This document shows, one piece after another, positions 56,747-64,000 of a stretch of 64,000 nucleotides of DNA; position 1 is the first letter of the stretch, and every line of letters starts with the position of its first letter. The translations under genes and the position numbers were made by a program. The stretch spans positions 434,001 to 498,000 of the forward strand of contig NZ_JAHKQR010000003.1 in assembly GCF_018860805.1 (NCBI RefSeq), read 5' to 3'. The notes below the pieces were generated by a model. It ran no database searches, had not been told where the DNA came from, and saw only the letters and a list, made by a program, of their open reading frames with translations. This DNA is from Aestuariibacter sp. A3R04. GTDB taxonomy: Bacteria > Pseudomonadota > Gammaproteobacteria > Enterobacterales > Alteromonadaceae.

Positions 56747-57621
56747 CAGGCAAATACCCATTGAAGATATACATCAATAATTTGTGTTTTGTACAGCAAC
56801 GTAAGGTAACCTGCTACGGCCAGATAAGGCCCGAATGGAATAGCCAAAGACTGCCCTTTGCGCTGCACGAGCATAATGGTGATCCCCGCTATTGCCCCTA
56901 CCACGGATGATAACAAAATAATAATGGGTAAACCCTGCCAACCAGTGAATGCGCCTAAGGCAGCGAGCAGTTTAAAATCGCCATAGCCCATGCCTTCCTT
57001 GCCGGTGAGTAATTTAAACAGCCAGTACACAGACCACAAACTTAAGTAACCGGCTGCCGCACCAATGATGGCATCGTTTGTCGACACGAACACAGTTTGT
57101 GTACTAAGGACTAAGCCCAGCCACATGAGGGGCAGGGTGAGTTGATCCGGGAGCAGCATTTTATCAAGGTCAATAAACAGCAAGGCTATGAGCACATAAA
57201 CAATGAGTATGGCCCAAAGGCCTTGTGGGCCTGCACCAAAGTGCCAGGCAGTAAAGGTACACACCGCTGCAGTGAAAAGCTCTACCAACGGATAGCGGGC
57301 CGAGATTGACGCGCCACATCCGGCGCACTTTCCCCTAAGCCAGAGGTAACTCAAAACGGGAATATTTTCCCAGGCTCGAATTTTATGGCCACAGTGGGGG
57401 CAAGTACTGTCGGGTTTCACCAGGTTAAAAGGCGCCGCGCCATCAAGCGGCGTATCTTCGTGAAAGTAGCTTTGATATTCCGCCTTCCAGGAACGCTCCA
57501 TCATGATAGGCAAGCGGTAAATCACCACATTGAGAAAACTGCCGACCAGCAGGCTAAAAATAAAAACAACAGTGAGGAAAACCGGCAGGCTCTGCTGCAC
57601 GAGTTGGATAATGGCGTCCAT
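56746..57621 (-). CDS. pilD: Type IV prepilin peptidase PilD
   Basis: The 291-residue polytopic aspartyl protease has an N-terminal cytoplasmic zinc loop with paired CxxC motifs (CPHCGHKI and CAGCGA), and the two catalytic Asp regions IDLDKMLLPD and GYGDFKLLAALG. It cleaves the leader of type IV and type II secretion prepilins and N-methylates the new N-terminal Phe. Its expected substrate pilA lies in the same block. It is separated from pilC by a terminator-like hairpin. Confidence 0.97.
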   Translation of the reverse strand: MDAIIQLVQQSLPVFLTVVFIFSLLVGSFLNVVIYRLPIMMERSWKAEYQSYFHEDTPLDGAAPFNLVKPDSTCPHCGHKIRAWENIPVLSYLWLRGKCAGCGASISARYPLVELFTAAVCTFTAWHFGAGPQGLWAILIVYVLIALLFIDLDKMLLPDQLTLPLMWLGLVLSTQTVFVSTNDAIIGAAAGYLSLWSVYWLFKLLTGKEGMGYGDFKLLAALGAFTGWQGLPIIILLSSVVGAIAGITIMLVQRKGQSLAIPFGPYLAVAGYLTLLYKTQIIDVYLQWVFA

Positions 57622-57649
57622 ATATGAGTTTATTATTTATTTGAGCTTG

Positions 57650-57682
57650 TAATACAACAAGACTGCCTGAAAAGCAGTCTTG
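57650..57682 (-). terminator. Hairpin between pilC and pilD
   Basis: CAAGACTGC (57658-57666) pairs with GCAGTCTTG (57674-57682) around CTGAAAA. On the minus strand it is followed by a moderately T-rich tract. It could partly terminate the pilC transcript. Confidence 0.65.
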
Positions 57683-57718
57683 TCTCAATAGTGATAACAC
57701 AAAGGCGAGTATAATGAT

Positions 57719-58927
57719 TTATACCACGTTACCCATCTGGAATATGGGTAGGTACATGGCAACAATCAGGCCACCGATGATGACGCCCAGTACGGCCATG
57801 ATAATAGGTTCCAGCAGGCTGGTTAAACCGTCTACCATATCATCAACTTCGGCTTCATAAATGGTAGCGATTTTGGATAGCATTTCATCTAACGCACCTG
57901 ATTCCTCACCAATGGCCACCATTTGCGTTACCATATCAGGAAACACATTGGTCGCTCGCATGGCGGTATTCATCTGTAAACCACCGGCAACTTCTTTTTT
58001 AATAAAGAGAATGGCATCGCGATAAACTGCGTTACCCGATGCGCCGGCGGCCGAATCGAGTGCACCAATTAACGGTACGCCAGCTGCGAAGGTGGTGGAT
58101 AGGGTACGGGTGAAGCGCGCGACAGAGGCTTTTTTCAGAATGTCGCCAACAATGGCAACTTTTAATGTCAATGCGTCTACCTTATCCCTCAGTTTGGGCG
58201 ACTTTCTATGTGCACGGACAAACAGGAACATCGCAACGGCTAAGCCTGCACCGATGAAAATACCATAATCTTGAACAAATCTGGATATGCCGAGAACAAA
58301 TTGGGTAAACGCGGGGAGTTCGGCGCCGAAACTACTAAAAATCTCCTCAAACTGCGGCACAACAAATACTAATAGGACTGTGGTGACGATGAAAGCGACC
58401 ACAACTACAGCAATAGGGTAGAACATGGCTTTCTTGATTTTGGATTTCAGTGCTTCTGCTTTTTCTTTATAAGTAGCAATACGGTCGTAAATGGTTTCTA
58501 ACGCGCCTGATTGTTCGCCGGTTTTTACGAGATCACAGTAGAGATCGTCGAAGTAGAGTGGGTGTTTCCGCAATGCGGTTGAAAGCGGGTTACCTGCTTT
58601 TACTTCATCTGTTATTTCGCCAAGTAGTTTCCGCATACTTGGCTTGTCATGCCCCTTTGCAATCATTTCCAATGATTGAATAAGCGTTACACCTGCACTG
58701 AGCATAGTGGCAAGTTGTCGAGAAATTACGCAAATATCTTTGGCGTCAATTTTCTTCTGGCCACCAAATAATGGTTGACTCATTTTTTTGACTTTATGAG
58801 CAGAGATCCCTTGTCGTCGAAGAAGGTTTTTCGCTTCAACTAAGTTAAGCGCTGAAATTTCACCTTTCTTGTTCGCGCCTCGTTTATCTTTTCCCTGCCA
58901 AACGAATGTTTCTGCTGCTTTTGCCAT
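57719..58927 (-). CDS. pilC: Type IV pilus inner-membrane platform protein PilC
   Basis: I chose the ATG at 58927, giving 402 residues starting MAKAAETFVWQGKDKRG; an upstream extension would run into the terminator. Two T2SSF domains (about residues 65-190 and 270-395) flank three membrane helices. Repeated motifs are DLVKTGEQSGAL and QMVAIGEESGAL. It forms the platform that an assembly ATPase turns to extrude the pilus. In related genomes pilB lies directly upstream; here only a terminator and pilA precede it. Confidence 0.96.
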   Translation of the reverse strand: MAKAAETFVWQGKDKRGANKKGEISALNLVEAKNLLRRQGISAHKVKKMSQPLFGGQKKIDAKDICVISRQLATMLSAGVTLIQSLEMIAKGHDKPSMRKLLGEITDEVKAGNPLSTALRKHPLYFDDLYCDLVKTGEQSGALETIYDRIATYKEKAEALKSKIKKAMFYPIAVVVVAFIVTTVLLVFVVPQFEEIFSSFGAELPAFTQFVLGISRFVQDYGIFIGAGLAVAMFLFVRAHRKSPKLRDKVDALTLKVAIVGDILKKASVARFTRTLSTTFAAGVPLIGALDSAAGASGNAVYRDAILFIKKEVAGGLQMNTAMRATNVFPDMVTQMVAIGEESGALDEMLSKIATIYEAEVDDMVDGLTSLLEPIIMAVLGVIIGGLIVAMYLPIFQMGNVV

Positions 58928-58954
58928 AATGGTTCTCGGTATGAAAATACAGAT

Positions 58955-58990
58955 GTTAAAAACACAAAAGCCCAGATTCAACTGGGCTTT
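58955..58990 (-). terminator. Intrinsic terminator after pilA
   Basis: AAAGCCCAG (58967-58975) and CTGGGCTTT (58982-58990) form a 9-bp stem with an ATTCAA/TTGAAT loop. On the minus strand it runs into TTTTGTGTTTTT. It lies between pilA and pilC, so pilC probably depends on read-through or on another promoter. Confidence 0.88.
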
Positions 58991-59006
58991 CGGCTATTTT
59001 ACACTA

Positions 59007-59456
59007 TTAGCAAAGTGTTGCTGGGTCGCAAACTGCTGCCCATGTTACCTGACGAGAACCTGCAGCAAAGTTAGGCATTGAAGGTGTGAGAGTGTATGAG
59101 CCAGTACCTTGAATCGCTGAATCGGTAGGTTTTACTGCTGTTACAATACCACCTGCAGCCGTATCAACACCAGGAATACCTGGGCCTGCCGCGATAGTTG
59201 CAGGGATGCCATTTGTTCCTTGAACACAATTGGCAAGCACTGCTGCAGCGTCGGCACCCGAAGCTGTTTGAGCACAAACTTCAACAGACGATTTTGCGAC
59301 AGATGACGCGTTTATTACTTCAGCGAAGCGCGCCTTTTCAGTATATGTTTGATAAGCCGGCAACGCTACGGCGGCCAGAATACCGATGATAGCAACAACG
59401 ATCATCAGTTCGATTAGTGTGAAACCTTTTTGGTTAGATGTATTAACATTTTTCAT
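59007..59456 (-). CDS. pilA: Type IV major pilin PilA
   Basis: I chose the ATG at 59456, giving 149 residues with the class III leader [11 protein letters not shown] and cleavage before Phe12 of [22 protein letters not shown]. Glu5 of the mature chain (Glu16) is present. The globular part has a C-terminal disulfide loop in VCDPATLC that closes the D-region at the very end. An upstream extension to 59504 lacks support. It is the major pilin of a type IVa pilus, processed by PilD. Confidence 0.96.
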   Translation of the reverse strand: MKNVNTSNQKGFTLIELMIVVAIIGILAAVALPAYQTYTEKARFAEVINASSVAKSSVEVCAQTASGADAAAVLANCVQGTNGIPATIAAGPGIPGVDTAAGGIVTAVKPTDSAIQGTGSYTLTPSMPNFAAGSRQVTWAAVCDPATLC

Positions 59457-59699
59457 GGTATCTCTCCGGGTGTGCGTATAATGCGCTAAATTAAATTTGA
59501 TCATTCAAAGTTACGATTTATACCTGAGTCGTCCGTTTCAACGTCCCCGGTACTTGATGCTCAGTATAGGCAGAGCGAGCCAACTGACAAGTATCCAGAA
59601 GTATACATATGAATAGGTTTTAAAAGGGTAAGAGGATGGACGCGGATACCTTTTGGTGTTTAGAGCAAGATACCCACGTTATTGATTATTAAGTGGTTT

Positions 59700-61083
<1,384 letters not shown>

Positions 61084-61176
61084 CGCACCACTGTTATGCC
61101 GTTATTCATTTATTGATAATAGGGTTATCCTTGAGTAAGGCAATGGCAGATGTCAAACTTGTCATTGTATTAATGA

Positions 61177-61199
61177 AAAGGGGCTGATTATTCCCCTTT
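61177..61199. other. Hairpin in the divergent region before ampE
   Basis: AAAGGGG (61177-61183) pairs with CCCCTTT (61193-61199) around CTGATTATT. It falls between the start codons of the divergent protease and ampE genes, so it is not a normal terminator for either; it may be a regulatory or leader structure. Confidence 0.5.
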
Positions 61200-61236
61200 G
61201 CTGCGCTTCGCGTCGGTTACTAACACAGGAATTATC

Positions 61237-62103
61237 GTGATTTTAATTAGTTTATTAATCGCTTTGGCCCTCGACAGGGTATTTACCCGGCCTGAAAAAT
61301 GGCGTTCAGCGTGGGTTGCCCGCATGATGCTGATAAAACTATCCGTGAAGCGGACTAAACAGTACGCGAGTTGGAAACTGTGGTCAGCCGTGGTATTGCC
61401 GGCGTTAATCCTTTTAATGTTGGAATGCTTCGTCATAGGCCACTTACTGACATTTGTTATTCAAACCGCTGTACTTTATCTGGCCTTGGGTTGTACTGTG
61501 GTACGCGATACGTATAAAAGCTGGTTGCAGGCGGCAAATCGGGAAGACAACGAAGCCTGCGATTTATTCCAGCGTCAGTTGTATCTGGCCATGCTGGGTA
61601 AAGAGGATAAGGCCTCAGAGCCAGACGATGGCACAATGATGCAGCAGTTACTTTTATTGGCAAACTACCAGTTTTACGCGGCGGTGATTATTTTCTTTAT
61701 TTTTCTGGGCGCGCCAGGCGTGCTGCTTTATGTATGCGCTCGGGAAACCCACCGTTATTTTTGCCCTCACAGCAGTAAAAATACGGTTCATACCCGAAAA
61801 CTCATGCATATTCTCGACTGGGCACCAGTAAGGCTCACGGCACTGGGGTATTTGGTTGTTGGCCATTTCACCCGCGCATTTCCAGTTTGGGTTGATATGT
61901 TAACAAGAACCCGCATTTCGGCTCACGAATTACTTTGGCGGGTTGGCAGACAAGCAGAATTGATAGAACCTGACGATTGTAAAACGTGTAGCAAGATGAC
62001 AGCCTGTATCCACGTGTTGGCTGGCGTAAAATTAGCTAAACGCAATGTGCTGTTTTTGTTGGTAGTCACTGCCTTGTTAACCATAACCGGATGGATACTT
62101 TGA
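61237..62103 (+). CDS. ampE: AmpE-like membrane protein
   Basis: I chose the GTG at 61237, preceded by AGGA at 6 nt, which puts the first membrane helix at the N-terminus as in E. coli AmpE; a TTG at 61198 would add 13 residues. The 288-residue protein has about four or five membrane helices, an ALDRVFTRPEKW start and a central LQAANREDNEACDLFQRQL stretch. AmpE was first named for a role in AmpC induction and its molecular function remains unclear. The partner amidase gene ampD, normally just upstream, is missing here. Confidence 0.85.
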   Translation: MILISLLIALALDRVFTRPEKWRSAWVARMMLIKLSVKRTKQYASWKLWSAVVLPALILLMLECFVIGHLLTFVIQTAVLYLALGCTVVRDTYKSWLQAANREDNEACDLFQRQLYLAMLGKEDKASEPDDGTMMQQLLLLANYQFYAAVIIFFIFLGAPGVLLYVCARETHRYFCPHSSKNTVHTRKLMHILDWAPVRLTALGYLVVGHFTRAFPVWVDMLTRTRISAHELLWRVGRQAELIEPDDCKTCSKMTACIHVLAGVKLAKRNVLFLLVVTALLTITGWIL

Positions 62104-62422
62104 CGTCAGTTTATTCACCTGCTGCGCCGCAGCATAAGGCCTGTAGGCGGGTGGCACGTTTCCTTTGGGCAGGTTTATTTCCGCGAAAATCATTCGTATT
62201 TCGCTCATCAGACCAGATCGACTTGTTAAAAATTTTCAACAAATTCAACATTTAGAAGTCATACCCGACAAAATGTAAATTAGTTTCGACGGGTGACTAT
62301 TTACCTCAATTTCGATCTGGCCTAAACTAGATAGGTAAAATGGTATTACCAATATGCGGGTGGCAATCAAAGTTGTTTACAATTTGGCCGCCCCTTTTCG
62401 TAAGTGGAGAGGCATAACGCGT
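62104..62422. other. Intergenic region between ampE and pdhR
   Basis: About 320 nt without a gene, holding the pdhR promoter and the PdhR operator at 62339-62353. A plausible -35/-10 pair is TTACCT (62301) and TAAACT (62323) with a 16-nt spacer. No terminator for ampE was recognised. Confidence 0.45.
62339..62353. promoter_or_regulatory. PdhR operator
   Basis: AATGGTATTACCAAT is a near-perfect dyad matching the E. coli PdhR site (ATTGGTNNNACCAAT) at 11 of 12 conserved positions. It lies 70 nt before the pdhR ATG, where it would allow pyruvate-responsive autoregulation of the pdhR-aceE operon. Confidence 0.82.
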
Positions 62423-63181
62423 ATGCGCCAGGGCCGCAAAAAGTTGTCAGATGTGATTACCGAGCAACTGGAATCGATGATTCTGGACGGCACGCTTTTG
62501 GCTGGTCAGCAACTGCCCCCCGAGCGGGAGCTGGCAACGCAGTTTGATGTGTCTCGTCCTTCGCTTCGGGAAGCCATAGGTAACCTTCAGGCCAGGGGGT
62601 TGGTAGAGCGTAAGCAGGGAGGTGGCACGTTTGTCAGCCACAATCTCAATGCCGCCGTGACAGACCCTCTGATGGCTCTGATTAGCCGCCGCCCTGAAAC
62701 ACAATTTGATTTACTGGAGTTTCGGCACGCCCTGGAAGGAATGGCAGCGTACTACGCTGCGCTTCGCGGACAGCCGGAAGACTATCAGGCATTGCAGGCA
62801 GCGCTTGATAACTTGCCACAACCAGGCCCTGGGGAAAGTAAACGCCCCCTCGCCGAGGCTGTGGGTGAGTTTTACATGGTGATGGCGCGTGCTTCCCATA
62901 ATATGGTGTTGTTGCACGTTATGAGTACCATGCAAACCATGTTAGTTGAGAATATTGAACGCAACTTCGAGATGTTTACCTTGCATCAAAACGATGAGAT
63001 AGACATCAATGCCGAAGTGACGCGACAACGCAAGGAAATACTGGCGGCTATTGCTTCGAGAGATCCGGAAGCCGCCCGTCAGGCGTGTAACGCCCACCTT
63101 GCGCTAATTGAGAAAACCCTCCTGGCGATTAATCAGCGCGACACACGTGTGCAGCGCGCATTAAGACGTCTGGAGATTTAA
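62423..63181 (+). CDS. pdhR: Pyruvate dehydrogenase complex repressor PdhR
   Basis: I chose the ATG at 62423 (MRQGRKKLSDVITEQLE), giving 252 residues, close to E. coli PdhR (254); an upstream in-frame ATG would add 23 residues covering the operator region. The GntR winged helix (about residues 8-75) contains LPPERELATQFDVSRPSLRE and VERKQGGGTFVS, very close to E. coli. The FCD domain (about 90-230) binds pyruvate. PdhR represses pdhR-aceEF-lpd when pyruvate is low. aceE follows directly. Confidence 0.95.
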   Translation: MRQGRKKLSDVITEQLESMILDGTLLAGQQLPPERELATQFDVSRPSLREAIGNLQARGLVERKQGGGTFVSHNLNAAVTDPLMALISRRPETQFDLLEFRHALEGMAAYYAALRGQPEDYQALQAALDNLPQPGPGESKRPLAEAVGEFYMVMARASHNMVLLHVMSTMQTMLVENIERNFEMFTLHQNDEIDINAEVTRQRKEILAAIASRDPEAARQACNAHLALIEKTLLAINQRDTRVQRALRRLEI

Positions 63182-63345
63182 GGCCTGGCCTTAAGCAAAG
63201 AAATACTTGCCGGTTTATAAAGGTAAGAGAAGAAAAACGGTGAGCCGGTTAGGCTCATACACAGTACAACCTAGTTTAGTCTTTCCATCCACCGATAAGC
63301 GTCGGTCAGGATGGTTTTTACTATCAGCAACAATAGGATGGCACC

Positions 63346-64000
63346 ATGACTGAAATGATGCACCAAGATGTGGATCCGCAAGAAACACAAGAATGGCTGG
63401 AGTCGTTAGAGTCAGTATTAGAAGAAGAGGGCGTTGAGCGTGCTCACTTTTTACTTGAATCACTGATTGAAAAAGCACGCAGAAATGGTGCTCACTTGCC
63501 GTATGACGCCACTACGGCCTATATCAACACGATTCCACCAGGACAAGAGCCGACCATGCCTGGTGACCAGACTATTGAAGGAAAAATCCGTAACGCACTG
63601 CGTTGGAATGCCCTGATGATGGTTTTGCGTGCGTCCAAGAAAAACCTTGAATTGGGTGGCCACATTTCCAGTTTCGCGTCGTCGGCGATGCTTTACGATG
63701 TGGGCTTTAATCACTTCTACCGGGCCCCTAACGAAAAAGACGGTGGTGACTATGTGTTTTATCAGGGGCACGTGGCACCGGGTATCTACAGCCGTGCGTT
63801 TATCGAAGGTCGTTTAACAGAAGAGCAATTGGACGGCTTCCGTCAGGAAGTAGACGGTAAAGGTATTTCTTCTTACCCACACCCTAAACTGATGCCAGAC
63901 TTCTGGCAGTTTCCTACTGTTTCCATGGGCCTTGGTCCTATGCAGGCCATTTATTTAGCCCGTTTCTTAAAGTATCTCACTGACCGTGGTATCAAAGATT
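63346..64000 (+). CDS. aceE: Pyruvate dehydrogenase E1 component AceE (5' part)
   Basis: The frame starts at an ATG at 63346 with AGGA 8 nt upstream and runs off the right edge after 218 codons. The product contains QEWLESLESVLEEEGVERAH, IPPGQEPTMPGDQ, and LGGHISSFASSAMLYDVGFNHF, the last being the thiamine-pyrophosphate-site His region of homodimeric E1. It decarboxylates pyruvate and loads acetyl onto the E2 lipoyl arm. The 164-nt leader after pdhR carries two hairpins (TGAGCC/GGCTCA at 63241-63257 and ACCGA/TCGGT at 63291-63306). Confidence 0.97.
   Translation, partial: MTEMMHQDVDPQETQEWLESLESVLEEEGVERAHFLLESLIEKARRNGAHLPYDATTAYINTIPPGQEPTMPGDQTIEGKIRNALRWNALMMVLRASKKNLELGGHISSFASSAMLYDVGFNHFYRAPNEKDGGDYVFYQGHVAPGIYSRAFIEGRLTEEQLDGFRQEVDGKGISSYPHPKLMPDFWQFPTVSMGLGPMQAIYLARFLKYLTDRGIKD

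Noticed and set aside
59457..59640. A sigma-54 promoter for pilA
   Set aside because: PilR-regulated pilins often have one, but no GG-N10-GC element with correct spacing was found upstream of pilA on the minus strand.

Overview
The window is a contiguous piece of a gammaproteobacterial chromosome. Gene content and order point to the Alteromonadales, most likely a marine Alteromonadaceae. This is inferred from: a complete dcw (division and cell wall) cluster from mraZ to lpxC followed by an M23 peptidase, secA and mutT; the nadC / pilA-pilC-pilD-coaE-zapD-yacG block; ampE-pdhR-aceE; a SecDF fusion followed by a CvrA-type antiporter; and an XrtA/PEP-CTERM-type PrsK/PrsR pair. I saw no tRNA, rRNA, insertion sequence, prophage or CRISPR array.

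Layout. 1-4.6 kb (minus strand): ruvX (partial), algH/yqgE, gshB, an atypical sensor kinase, rsmE and a small membrane protein. 5-8.8 kb: a MscS channel, an M48 lipoprotein protease and a collagen-like choice-of-anchor lipoprotein. 9-13.6 kb: a FabH-like ketoacyl synthase followed by the PrsK kinase and PrsR sigma-54 activator. 13.7-16.9 kb (minus): a TPR diguanylate cyclase and a ParF/ParG-like partition pair. 17.3-26.4 kb: an alpha/beta hydrolase, a SnoaL-like protein, a small secreted protein, SecDF, a K+/H+ antiporter, an M19 dipeptidase and a SapC-family protein. 26.7-28.1 kb: a ModF-like double ABC ATPase. 28.3-46.4 kb: the dcw cluster, in which most genes overlap through ATGA or TAATG junctions. 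46.6-54 kb: a 1044-residue beta-propeller diguanylate cyclase, an M23 peptidase, secA and mutT. 54-61 kb (minus): aspartoacylase, yacG, zapD, coaE, pilD, pilC, pilA, nadC and a retropepsin-like protein. 61.2-64 kb: ampE, pdhR and the 5' part of aceE.

The most interesting locus is 19.03-19.59 kb, just upstream of secDF. A near-consensus sigma-70 promoter precedes a 126-codon reading frame. Its product has a signal peptide and ends in Arg-Ala-Ser-Pro-stop, which resembles the RAGP/RAPP stall motifs of SecM-class arrest peptides. A 9-bp perfect stem pairs the bases right after its stop codon with the secDF Shine-Dalgarno region. A ribosome stalled on the last codons would cover the 5' arm of that stem and expose the secDF start. 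This is the arrangement expected of a secretion monitor like SecM or VemP, here possibly controlling a SecDF plus cation-antiporter operon. It is inference from sequence and needs experimental testing.

Other points of note: pilB is absent between pilA and pilC; ampD is absent next to ampE; PrsK/PrsR lie apart from any exosortase or exopolysaccharide genes in view; three correctly phased MraZ boxes precede mraZ; a PdhR operator precedes pdhR; and a c-di-GMP synthase gene sits between lpxC and the M23-secA genes.
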